Assembly: GCA_022772525.1 (NCBI GenBank)
Contig: JALFAD010000098.1
Span: 1 to 56,638 of the forward strand
DNA: 56,638 nt
Direction of reading: 5' to 3'
DNA from: Clostridiales bacterium
GTDB lineage: Bacteria > Bacillota > Clostridia > Oscillospirales > Oscillospiraceae
Below are positions 33,930 through 41,641 of this stretch, piece after piece. Position 1 is the stretch's first letter, and every line of letters starts with the position of its first letter. The notes under the pieces are model-generated. The model was not told the origin of the DNA and made no database searches. It saw nothing but the letters and a program-made list of their open reading frames with translations. A program made the position numbers and the translations under genes.

Positions 33930-35141
33930 CTAAGCCTGCCCCAGCAGCTCCCGGAACAGGGAAATATATTGCTTCGTACAGATTTCTTCCGTATATTTCG
34001 TCTCATAAAGCCGCCGGCAGGTAAGGCGCATCTGCTGTAAGCTCTGGGGATCCGCTTTCATTTCCCGGATGTACTGCGCCAGAAGTCCGCCCTCGCCGTT
34101 CCGGACCCAGCGGCCCGCACCCTGTTCGATATCCGAGACGATGTCCCCCTCGTCCATGACCGCCAGCAGCGGGATGCCCTGCATCATATAGCTGTAGGTC
34201 TTACTGGGAACGCACAAGCCCGTGGCTCCGGGCACCAGCGTCACCAGCGCGCAGTCGCTGATTTCCAGTGCATTCTGAAAGTCCTGCCCGTGGAGGAAGG
34301 GATAGACGGCGATGTTTTCGATGCCCTCCGCCTGAACCGTCTGCTTCAGGGCCTCCATTTTGTTGCCGTGCCCGGCGAACAGGAAGAAAACGTCCTCGTC
34401 CTTCAGTTCCCGCACCGCCTGCAAAATGGTCTGCATATCCTGCATGGTGCCCATGTTGCCGAAGTAGGACACGGTGAACCGCCCCCTCGTCACCTGCCGG
34501 AAGGGGTTATTCTCCCGGTTTGGGGTAACCACGCCGTGATCGGCGTACCAGTTGGGAATCACCCGGACGGCGTTTTCGGGATAGTTCCGGTGGTTTAAAA
34601 TGTAGGCCCTCATCTCGCCGGACAGGGCCACGATCCGATCCGCCCGACGGCAGATACAGCGGTTGATGTGGTTCATGAGCTTACAGATGGGGTTTCCCTC
34701 CCCCAGCGTCTGCGTCACCGTCGCCACCTCAGGGTAGAGGTCATAGGCCACGAACACCAGCTTCGTACCGAACAGTGCCTTTGCCCAGGAGACAATCCAA
34801 GGCAGAACCGGCGGGTTGGAATAAACCACAATGGAGCGGTAAGAACGCAGCTTCGGCAGATTCAGCAGCACCATAAAGGTGAAGGAAAAGTAGTTGACAA
34901 TCCGTCCCAGAAAGCCGGAGCGGTCCATCTGGATGTATTTGAGACGCCGGATGTGGATTCCCTCCACCGCCTCCTCCACGGGGATGCCAGAACCGTCCAG
35001 ATATTCCCGGGGGTAGCCGCACAGCACATCCACGGAGTATCCCGCCGCCTTCAACGTCCTTGCCGTATCGAAGGGAAGCTGGGCCGAGGAAATATACTCC
35101 GGGTAAAAAAACTGGCAGGCAAACAGAATGTCCTTTTTCAT
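33930..35141 (-). CDS. GT4 glycosyltransferase, probable L-FucNAc transferase (CapL/WbuB-like)
   Basis: A 403-residue GT-B enzyme: FACQFFYPEYISSAQLPFDT at the start, VYSNPPVLPWIVSWAK (the SNPP motif typical of WbuB/CapL) and DRIVALSGEMRAYIL. Its length nearly equals S. aureus CapL (about 401), which adds L-FucNAc to undecaprenyl-PP-D-FucNAc. The position between a CapN-like reductase and capE supports that role. The acceptor and donor are inferred from family and context, not proven. It overlaps the reductase stop by 4 bases. Confidence 0.88.
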   Translation of the reverse strand: MKKDILFACQFFYPEYISSAQLPFDTARTLKAAGYSVDVLCGYPREYLDGSGIPVEEAVEGIHIRRLKYIQMDRSGFLGRIVNYFSFTFMVLLNLPKLRSYRSIVVYSNPPVLPWIVSWAKALFGTKLVFVAYDLYPEVATVTQTLGEGNPICKLMNHINRCICRRADRIVALSGEMRAYILNHRNYPENAVRVIPNWYADHGVVTPNRENNPFRQVTRGRFTVSYFGNMGTMQDMQTILQAVRELKDEDVFFLFAGHGNKMEALKQTVQAEGIENIAVYPFLHGQDFQNALEISDCALVTLVPGATGLCVPSKTYSYMMQGIPLLAVMDEGDIVSDIEQGAGRWVRNGEGGLLAQYIREMKADPQSLQQMRLTCRRLYETKYTEEICTKQYISLFRELLGQA

Positions 35142-36019
35142 TGGCTGACCCCCTCCGTCTCCAAAATGGATTCGTCAAAGGTTCTGACACAGTAGTTTTG
35201 GGGGTAATCGCTTAGAGCCCGGTCATAGCACAGGCTGCCAAAGGCCTTGTCTACCATGCCTGTCATGGGCGCGAGCAGCTTCAGCGCCCAGCCAAGGCCC
35301 CGAACCATCAGGAGCCCGTGGCCGTTTGCGTGGGCAATCCGGTTCACCATATCGGAAGTCGAGACGTATTCCGCGTTCTGGGGGCAATATAGGCCGTCGG
35401 CCCCGTCCTCCACCAGCAAGCGGACAAACTCGCACAGATTGTCGATATACAGCATGGAACGCTGATTTTCCACCAGAGGAAAGACCGGCAGCTTCTTTGC
35501 CAGCTTCGCCAGCGTCTGGTAGTTCCCCTTGCAGCCTTTTCCGTAAATCATGGGCGGGCGCAGAATGACAACCTTGAAGTGTTCGTCCCGGAGGGCGGCA
35601 AGGTCTTCCTCCGCTTTTGCCTTGCTGATACCGTAATTGTCAACGGGGCGGATTGGGGTGTCCTTCGTAATGGTGACGACCTTTCCCACCGGGGCGTGAA
35701 GGCCATACACACTCTCGGTGCTTAAGAAAAGGAACTGGCCCACACCCTCGTTTTTTGCCTTTTGGGCCACCTCCACGGTGAGCCGGTGGTTCACCCGGTC
35801 ATACAGCTCCGCCTGAGAAGGGTCGTCCTTGGATTGGGGCTGGTGGACGATGCCCGCCGCGTGCAGAACCGCGTCAAAGCCCTGAAAGGAATGCTCCCGC
35901 CAGCCCTCAGAGCGCAGACTGAGCATTTCCACCTGATAATCCTCAGGCCGCCGCGCCAGCCAGTCCTTCACATGCAGGCCGATATAGCTTCCGGCACCGG
36001 TAATCAGAATCCGCTTCAT
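35138..36019 (-). CDS. NAD-dependent sugar 4-reductase/epimerase, CapN-like
   Basis: A 293-residue extended SDR: ITGAGSYIG (6-14), FLSTESVYG (98-106) and YGISKAK with Tyr129 and Lys133. Length matches S. aureus CapN (about 295), which reduces the CapD product to UDP-D-FucNAc. The neighbouring dehydratase and sugar-phosphate transferase fit that pathway. UDP-D-QuiNAc synthesis (WbpV/WreQ type) is the main alternative. The start at 36019 overlaps the transferase stop as ATGA; the longer frame to 36109 has no family match. Confidence 0.88.
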   Translation of the reverse strand: MKRILITGAGSYIGLHVKDWLARRPEDYQVEMLSLRSEGWREHSFQGFDAVLHAAGIVHQPQSKDDPSQAELYDRVNHRLTVEVAQKAKNEGVGQFLFLSTESVYGLHAPVGKVVTITKDTPIRPVDNYGISKAKAEEDLAALRDEHFKVVILRPPMIYGKGCKGNYQTLAKLAKKLPVFPLVENQRSMLYIDNLCEFVRLLVEDGADGLYCPQNAEYVSTSDMVNRIAHANGHGLLMVRGLGWALKLLAPMTGMVDKAFGSLCYDRALSDYPQNYCVRTFDESILETEGVSQ

Positions 36020-36633
36020 TGCTTCTTTTTCTCCTTCTCCAGCTGACCGGTGCCGCCCTCGACAACCCCGTCGGACTTCAGCACCGAGGCGATGGTGCCG
36101 AAAAAGCACTGGCAGTCGAACAGAAAGCTGATTTTTTCCACGTACTCCCCGTCAAACCGGGCCTTTACGTCAATGGGCAGCTCGTCCCGTCCGTTGATCT
36201 GGGCCCAGCCGGTCAGGCCGGGGCGAACGTCATTGGCACCGTACTTGTCCCGCTCGGCAATCAGATCAAACTGATTCCACAGGGCGGGCCGGGGGCCGAT
36301 AATGGACATTTTCCCCGTAAAAATCTGGAAAATCTGGGGAAGCTCGTCCAGCGAGGTTTTCCGCAGCACCCTGCCCACCCGGGTAATATACTGCTCCGGG
36401 TTTTCCAGCAGATGGGTGGGCACATCTCTGGGCGTGCTGCACTTCATGGTGCGGAATTTCAAAATATCAAAGTGGGTTTTGTGAATGCCCACCCGCTTCT
36501 GCCGGAAGAATACCGGGCCGGGATCGTCCAGCTTGATGGCAAGGCCGATGAGCAGGTACACGGGAGACAGCACCACAATGGCGCAGCCCGACAGGAGCAC
36601 ATCCAGCAGCCGTTTTCCATATTTCTGATACAT
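36016..36633 (-). CDS. Undecaprenyl-phosphate sugar-1-phosphate transferase (CapM/PglC-like)
   Basis: A 205-residue monotopic phosphoglycosyltransferase that attaches the first sugar-1-phosphate to undecaprenyl phosphate. The reentrant helix is at about 9-34 (LLDVLLSGCAIVVLSPVYLL), then PGPVFFRQKRVG, KFRTM, and the catalytic Asp-Glu pair in TSLDELPQI (96-97). GPRPALWNQ and RPGLTGWAQINGRD complete the family pattern. It has the minimal size of PglC/CapM without the extra membrane domain of WcaJ/WbaP. It is the only initiating transferase in the window, so unit 2 may share it or use another elsewhere. Confidence 0.94.
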   Translation of the reverse strand: MYQKYGKRLLDVLLSGCAIVVLSPVYLLIGLAIKLDDPGPVFFRQKRVGIHKTHFDILKFRTMKCSTPRDVPTHLLENPEQYITRVGRVLRKTSLDELPQIFQIFTGKMSIIGPRPALWNQFDLIAERDKYGANDVRPGLTGWAQINGRDELPIDVKARFDGEYVEKISFLFDCQCFFGTIASVLKSDGVVEGGTGQLEKEKKKQ

Positions 36634-36652
36634 GAATTGTCCCCTTTTCCCG

Positions 36653-38536
36653 TTAAACTTCCAGCTTCTTCTTATAGGTTGGCACAATTTCCGCCACAAT
36701 ATCCTTCATATTGCTGACCTCCGCCTTGCAGGCCTTGTCAAGCCGTTCCAGCTGCTGGCGGAATTTTTCATCGTCCATTTCGATGGGCTTGCCGATGTGG
36801 ATGAGCTTGTTCGCCGTCTCCTGCATGCCCTCCTCCTTCATGAGCAGCTCCTCATAGAGCTTCTCGCCGGGGCGCAGGCCGGTATATACAATCTTGATGT
36901 CCACATCCGGCTCATAGCCGCTGAGGCGGATCATGTTCCGGGCCATGGTGTCGATTTTCACCGGCTCGCCCATGTCCAGCACGAAAATCTCGCCGCCCTT
37001 GGCATAGTACCCCGCCTGAAGCACCAGGCTCACCGCCTCGGGAATGGTCATAAAATAGCGGATAACGTCAGGGTGGGTCACGGTGACCGGGCCGCCCTCC
37101 TCAATCTGCTTTTTAAACAGCGGAATCACGCTGCCGTTGCTGCCAAGGACGTTGCCAAACCGAACCGCCACGAACTCGGTCTTTGACTCCCGGTTCATCA
37201 TCTGCACCACCATCTCGCACAGGCGCTTGGAGGCGCCCATGATGTTGGTGGGGTTCACCGCCTTGTCCGTGGAGATCAGCACGAACCGCTTGACGCCGTA
37301 TTTTGCGGCGGCCTTTGCCAGCTTATAGGTGCCGAATACGTTATTCTTAATGGCCTCGTTGGGGCTGTCCTCCATCAGCGGCACATGCTTGTGGGCCGCG
37401 GCGTGGAAAATGAGATCCGGCTGATACCTGCCCACCACGGATTCCACCCGGTTGGTATTGCGCACGGAACCAATGAGCACCACAAGGTTCAGCTCCGGGA
37501 AATTCCGCTTCAGCTCCATCTGGATATCGTAGGCGTTGTTCTCGTAAATGTCGAAGATAATCAGCTGCTTCGGCCCCGCCCCGGCAATCTGCCGGCACAG
37601 CTCGCTGCCGATGCTTCCGCCGCCGCCGGTGACCAGCACCACTTTCCCATGGATGTAGTCGAAGATTTCCTCCAGATTGACCTGAATGGGGTCCCGGCCC
37701 AGCAGATCCTGCGGGTCCACCCGGCGCAGCTTGCTGACGCTGACGTCGCCGTTGACCATCTGGAAAATGCCCGGCAGCAGCTGCACCTCACAGCCGGTGG
37801 CAGCGCAGATGTCCAGAATTTCCTTGCGGGTCTTCGCGCTGCAGCTGGGAATGGCAAAAATAATCTTGCTGATTTTATACTGCTTCACCATTTCGGGAAT
37901 GTCGTAGCGGTTGCCCACAATGGGTGCGCCGCACAGGCGTTTATTCAGCTTCACCGGGTTGTCGTCAATGACGCAGGACAGGTGATCCTTCACAAAGTCG
38001 CTGTTGTTGAACTCCAGCGCCAGCGCCCGGCCCGCATCCCCCGCGCCGATGAGCATAACGTTTTTCACCCCGGAGGCGTGGGTCATGTGGCTGATTCTTT
38101 TCTGAGCCGTTCTCCAAAGGCGGTAGGAAAAGCGAATGGCTACCGTACACAAAAAGCTGATTAAGAATCCCACCACCATACTGGCCCGGGGCATCAGGAA
38201 GCCGTCAAAGCGGAACAACGCCACGCCGAGAACCGCCAGCACCAGATAGGCGCCGATGATGCGAAAAACCTCCGAGGTGCTTACAAACGCCCAGATACTG
38301 CTGTACAGCCGGAAACACGCAAACACAACCACGGTAATGGCGCACCAGGGGCCGATGGCGGACAGAAAGCCCGCCAGATGCTCCGCACGGATCTCCTGAA
38401 AGGAAAAGTCGTAGCGAAACCACAGGCCAAGAAAAAAGGAACCCATGGTGGAGACCACATCCAGCGCCATAATCAGCAGGATTTTGGACAATACCGTTCT
38501 ATTCAGGAAACCAGGTTTTCTGATTTTCATTTCCAT
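36653..38536 (-). CDS. Membrane-bound UDP-GlcNAc 4,6-dehydratase (CapD/PglF-like)
   Basis: A 627-residue protein and first gene of unit 1. Four membrane helices lie within about 15-140. Next comes a CoA-binding-like Rossmann domain (VMLIGAGDAGRAL, about 160-172), then the SDR catalytic domain with LVTGGGGSIGSEL (301-313), STDKAVNPTNIMGASKR and the usual Thr-Asp-Lys triad (423-425); Met replaces the SDR Tyr, as in PglF. It makes UDP-4-keto-6-deoxy-GlcNAc, which the CapN-like enzyme would reduce. A promoter lies about 60 bases upstream. Confidence 0.95.
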   Translation of the reverse strand: MEMKIRKPGFLNRTVLSKILLIMALDVVSTMGSFFLGLWFRYDFSFQEIRAEHLAGFLSAIGPWCAITVVVFACFRLYSSIWAFVSTSEVFRIIGAYLVLAVLGVALFRFDGFLMPRASMVVGFLISFLCTVAIRFSYRLWRTAQKRISHMTHASGVKNVMLIGAGDAGRALALEFNNSDFVKDHLSCVIDDNPVKLNKRLCGAPIVGNRYDIPEMVKQYKISKIIFAIPSCSAKTRKEILDICAATGCEVQLLPGIFQMVNGDVSVSKLRRVDPQDLLGRDPIQVNLEEIFDYIHGKVVLVTGGGGSIGSELCRQIAGAGPKQLIIFDIYENNAYDIQMELKRNFPELNLVVLIGSVRNTNRVESVVGRYQPDLIFHAAAHKHVPLMEDSPNEAIKNNVFGTYKLAKAAAKYGVKRFVLISTDKAVNPTNIMGASKRLCEMVVQMMNRESKTEFVAVRFGNVLGSNGSVIPLFKKQIEEGGPVTVTHPDVIRYFMTIPEAVSLVLQAGYYAKGGEIFVLDMGEPVKIDTMARNMIRLSGYEPDVDIKIVYTGLRPGEKLYEELLMKEEGMQETANKLIHIGKPIEMDDEKFRQQLERLDKACKAEVSNMKDIVAEIVPTYKKKLEV

Positions 38537-38595
38537 TCACCCTTTGTTTTGCCGGCACGGGGGCCGATGCCCCTATTTTCTGCATAGTTCGTTTT

Positions 38596-38624
38596 ATTAT
38601 AACACATTGTGCCGGATACAGCAA
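38596..38624 (-). promoter_or_regulatory. Promoter of polysaccharide unit 1
   Basis: On the minus strand TTGCTG (38619-38624), a 17-base spacer and TATAAT (38596-38601). The leader to the CapD-like start is about 52 bases and has a short GGGGC-GCCCC hairpin but no long antitermination or riboswitch structure. Confidence 0.8.
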
Positions 38625-38633
38625 GCGGTAGTT

Positions 38634-38662
38634 CAAAAAAGAGACGCCCTGGCGGGCGTCTC
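38634..38662 (-). terminator. Intrinsic terminator of the NahK-like gene and of the housekeeping run
   Basis: A perfect 9-bp stem, GAGACGCCC (38641-38649) with 38654-38662, and a 4-base loop, followed by six T on the minus strand (38635-38640). It starts 6 bases after the kinase stop and insulates the polysaccharide block. Confidence 0.92.
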
Positions 38663-38667
38663 AATGA

Positions 38668-39762
38668 TTATCTCCACTTGCTGACACAGTCGCGGACGAT
38701 TTGTTCCATTTCGTCCATGTGCTTCCGCATATCCTTCGCCAGTGCGATCTGGCAGCGGGTGCGGATCAGGTTGTGGTCTGGGCACTTGATGTTGAAGTAC
38801 AGGTCGCCGTCCAGGTAATCCGCAAGGAACCGGGTTGCCAGCTCAGCCGTCAGGGCAAAGCAGCTCATGGCAAGGGTTTTGACCTCCGTATCCGTCATGG
38901 CCCCGGCAGTCATGGAAAGGAAGCCCTCCGCGAACGCCCGGAACACCTCCAGATTCACCCCGGCCTTTTCCGGCGACCGACAGTCCTCCTCCACAAAGTT
39001 GGCGGCAAAACGGATGGCGTCGCCAAAGTCGTGACCGATGAGGCCGGGCATGACAGTGTCCAGATCAATGACAATCATGGCTTCATGTCCTTCCGGGGTG
39101 AACAGTACATTGTTGATCTTCGTGTCGTTGTGGGTCACCCGCAGGGGGAGCTGCCCGGCATTGTACAGATCCGTCAGGCAGCAGGCCTGCTCCTGCACGC
39201 TGATTAAGTAGTCGATTTCCTCCTGAACCTGGGAAGCCCGGCCCGCCCTGTCCTCCTGAACGGAACGCAGAAAGTCGGCATAGCGCTTGCGGGTATTGTG
39301 GAAGCCCGGAATGGTCTCCGTCAGCTCGGAAATGTCAAAATCCGCCAGATCCATCTGGAATTCGCCGAAGGCCTTGCCCGCGTTGCGGACCACGTTCAGG
39401 TCCGTCACGGTATTGAAGGTAACGGAGGGGACATAATTGGTCATCCGCCAGAAATTTTCGCCGTCGGCGAGGTAGGTCTTGCGGTCGGCGGTGTGGTGAA
39501 AATGGAGAGCCAGCTGCCCCGGCTTTTTTGCCCGGATGTGCTCCGTGACCTTGTCGATGTTGTCCATCAGACCGATTGGGTTGCGGAAGGCGTAGGTATT
39601 GACATTCTGCACCAGAAAGGACTTGGGGCTTCCGTCCGGCAGGCGGAAATTCACCTTATAAGTACGGTTCACGTTGCCCATTTGGATGGTTTCGTAACCA
39701 AGATAGTCATATTCAATGCGAAAGGCTCTGGAAACCTCCAGCAGCTTGTCATACAGTTCCAT
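38668..39762 (-). CDS. nahK: Phosphotransferase of the aminoglycoside/choline kinase fold, NahK-like N-acetylhexosamine 1-kinase
   Basis: A 364-residue kinase. IQMGNVNRTYKV is near the N terminus, VTHNDTKINNVLF carries the catalytic Asp and the metal-binding Asn, and VIDLDTVMPGLIGHDFGDAI is the DFG-equivalent. The HNDTK and HDFGDAIRF patterns and the length match NahK (about 359), which phosphorylates GlcNAc or GalNAc at C1 for salvage into UDP-sugars. Other phosphotransferases of this fold cannot be excluded. I start at 39762, preceded by GAGGAG. It lies next to a cluster that consumes UDP-GlcNAc. Confidence 0.8.
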   Translation of the reverse strand: MELYDKLLEVSRAFRIEYDYLGYETIQMGNVNRTYKVNFRLPDGSPKSFLVQNVNTYAFRNPIGLMDNIDKVTEHIRAKKPGQLALHFHHTADRKTYLADGENFWRMTNYVPSVTFNTVTDLNVVRNAGKAFGEFQMDLADFDISELTETIPGFHNTRKRYADFLRSVQEDRAGRASQVQEEIDYLISVQEQACCLTDLYNAGQLPLRVTHNDTKINNVLFTPEGHEAMIVIDLDTVMPGLIGHDFGDAIRFAANFVEEDCRSPEKAGVNLEVFRAFAEGFLSMTAGAMTDTEVKTLAMSCFALTAELATRFLADYLDGDLYFNIKCPDHNLIRTRCQIALAKDMRKHMDEMEQIVRDCVSKWR

Positions 39763-39782
39763 AATGTTTCTCCTCTCTATTG

Positions 39783-39920
39783 CAATTGACAATTGAGAAT
39801 TGACAATTGACAATTATGGTATCCCCTCCGGGGATTATGAAATTGCTCGTTCTACAGGAGTCTATTTCTTTTCCCGTAAGGACTTCTGAACTGTCAACTA
39901 TCAACTGTCAATTGTCAATT
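39783..39920. repeat. Inverted pair of heptanucleotide arrays
   Basis: About four and a half units of AATTGAC (39784-39816) face about four and a half units of (C/T)TGTCAA (39890-39920), the same heptamer inverted. Between them lies a perfect small hairpin ATCCCC-TCC-GGGGAT (39821-39835). The whole can fold into one long imperfect stem. It fills the gap between rnc and the NahK-like gene, and its right edge supplies the last codons and TGA stop of rnc. It resembles the short tandemly repeated heptamer elements known from other genomes. Confidence 0.75.
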
Positions 39921-40601
39921 ATTCTCGGGGAACAGCTTCTCGATGGCGGCCCGGGCCGCGTCCTGCTCCGCCCGCTTCTTGCTGCTGCCGCTGCCAAAGC
40001 CCACCACGGTGCCGTTAAGAGACACCTCTACGTCAAATTTCTTGTCGTGGTCGGGGCCGGACTGGCCTACCAGCTCATAGGACAGAATCTGGTTCTTCTT
40101 CTGCTGCACCATCTCCTGCAGCTGGGTCTTATAGTCGGCGTTGTGCAGCTTCGTCACCGGCACCTCCACGAAAATGAAGGTTCGGACAATTTGCAGCGCC
40201 GCTTCCATGCCGCCGTCCAGGAAACTGGCGGCGATTACGGATTCCATGGCGTCCGCCAGGATGGAGCTGCGGGTTCTGCCGCCGCCCTGCTCCTCGCCGT
40301 GACCGAGCAGCAGGTATTTGCCCAAACCGATGCGTTCCGCCGCCGCCGCCAACGTCTGTTCGCAGACCATGTCCGCCCGCATCCGGGTCAGTTCGCCCTC
40401 GGGGCGGTTGGGAAAGTTCCGGTACAGGTACTCCGCCACCAGCATTCCCAGCACGCTGTCCCCCAGAAATTCCAGCCGCTCGTTGCTGAGCAGGCTGTTG
40501 TGCCAGCGCTCATTGGCGTAGGAGGAGTGGGTCAGGGCGTTTTGCAGCAGAGAGATATTGTGAAACTTGTAGCCGATGACCGCTTCCAAGTCCTTAAGCA
40601 T
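39915..40601 (-). CDS. rnc: Ribonuclease III
   Basis: A 228-residue double-strand-specific endonuclease that processes rRNA precursors and structured mRNAs. The signature NERLEFLGDSVLG (40-52) has the metal-binding Glu44 and Asp48, and DAMESVIAA carries the second acidic pair. The last ~70 residues are the dsRNA-binding domain (GFGSGSSKKRAEQDAA). I prefer the ATG at 40601 over the GTG at 40610 because AAGGGAA is well placed for it. It overlaps the plsX stop. The C-terminal ENN-stop lies in a repeat element. Confidence 0.96.
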   Translation of the reverse strand: MLKDLEAVIGYKFHNISLLQNALTHSSYANERWHNSLLSNERLEFLGDSVLGMLVAEYLYRNFPNRPEGELTRMRADMVCEQTLAAAAERIGLGKYLLLGHGEEQGGGRTRSSILADAMESVIAASFLDGGMEAALQIVRTFIFVEVPVTKLHNADYKTQLQEMVQQKKNQILSYELVGQSGPDHDKKFDVEVSLNGTVVGFGSGSSKKRAEQDAARAAIEKLFPENN

Positions 40602-41625
40602 CGGCTTCACTTCCCTTCAGGGCCGCCAGGGTCTGCTCTAACTGGGCGGTGAAGTTTCCTTCTGCCGCCGTCATGGCCTGCTTTACCGCGTTGCGGAAGG
40701 CCAGCGCGTCAGAGGAGCCGTGGGCCTTGATGACGGGCTTTTTGATGCCGAGGAACTGGGTGCCGCCAATTTCCCGGTAGTCAAGGAGTTTGGTGAGATC
40801 CTTCACGCCGGAGCGGCACAAGAGGTATCCCAGCTTGGAGCCTAAGTTTTTCTTGAACATCCGCTTGAGCATACTTCCCATGAACATGGCGGTGCCCTCG
40901 ATGGACTTAATCAGCACGTTGCCGCTAAAGCCGTCGCAGACCACCACGTCCACCGCGCCCAGAGGCACGTCCCGGGCCTCCACATTGCCGGTAAAATTCA
41001 GCAGGCCCTTGTCAGCCGCGTCCTTCAGCAGAACGTAAGCATCTTTTTGCAGCTGGGTGCCCTTAGAATCCTCGGCGCCGATGTTGAGAAGGCCCACCCG
41101 GGGGTTCTCCACGCCCAGCGTATACTTACTGTAAGCGGATGCCACCAAACCGAATTGCAGCAGAAATTCCGGGGTGCACTCGGCGTTGGCGCCGCAGTCG
41201 CAGATAATGACCTTGGTGCCCGCCTTGGTGGGCATGGCAGGGGCCATGGCCGCCCGGCGGATGCCCCGCACCCGCTTGACCAGCAGCGTCGCGCCGGTGA
41301 GCAGGGCCCCGGTGGAACCGGCGGACACAAAGGCGTCGCCCTTGCCGTCGGCAAGCATTTTCAGGCCCACCACCATGGAGGAATTCTTCCGCTTGTGAAT
41401 CAACGTGCCGGGGTCGTCGTGCATATCCACCACGTCGTCGGCGTGGGCAATCTCAATACCCTCAGGCAGGTTATCCAGTCCGTTCTTTTTCAGAACCTCC
41501 AGAATTTCCTCCCCCCGGCCCACCAGAATAATGTCCGCGCCGTAGGTCTTTACCGCGTCCAGCGCGCCCAGTACGGGGGCCTCCGGCGCGTTGTCACCGC
41601 CCATGGCGTCCAGAATGATCTTCAT
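40594..41625 (-). CDS. plsX: Phosphate acyltransferase PlsX
   Basis: A 343-residue enzyme that makes acyl-phosphate from acyl-ACP for phospholipid synthesis at the membrane surface. DAMGGDNAPEAPVLGALDA at the N terminus, ALLTGATLLVKRVRGI and GGTQFLGIKKPVIKAHG near the C terminus are the standard motifs. In many Firmicutes plsX is followed by fabD, fabG and acpP before rnc; here it overlaps rnc directly, so no acyl carrier protein gene lies between them. Confidence 0.97.
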   Translation of the reverse strand: MKIILDAMGGDNAPEAPVLGALDAVKTYGADIILVGRGEEILEVLKKNGLDNLPEGIEIAHADDVVDMHDDPGTLIHKRKNSSMVVGLKMLADGKGDAFVSAGSTGALLTGATLLVKRVRGIRRAAMAPAMPTKAGTKVIICDCGANAECTPEFLLQFGLVASAYSKYTLGVENPRVGLLNIGAEDSKGTQLQKDAYVLLKDAADKGLLNFTGNVEARDVPLGAVDVVVCDGFSGNVLIKSIEGTAMFMGSMLKRMFKKNLGSKLGYLLCRSGVKDLTKLLDYREIGGTQFLGIKKPVIKAHGSSDALAFRNAVKQAMTAAEGNFTAQLEQTLAALKGSEADA

Positions 41626-41641
41626 AGGTACACCTCTTTCT

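Noticed and set aside
36634-36699. TTG-initiated N-terminal extension of the phosphoglycosyltransferase
   Set aside because: It overlaps the dehydratase gene and the family begins close to the ATG at 36633, which has AAAAGGGGA upstream.
38537-38600. LoaP-type antitermination leader or riboswitch before unit 1
   Set aside because: The leader is only about 50 bases with one small hairpin, and no NusG-like gene is present.
39783-39920. Possible CRISPR array
   Set aside because: The repeated unit is only 7 bases without spacers, and the second array is the inverted form of the first; no cas genes.
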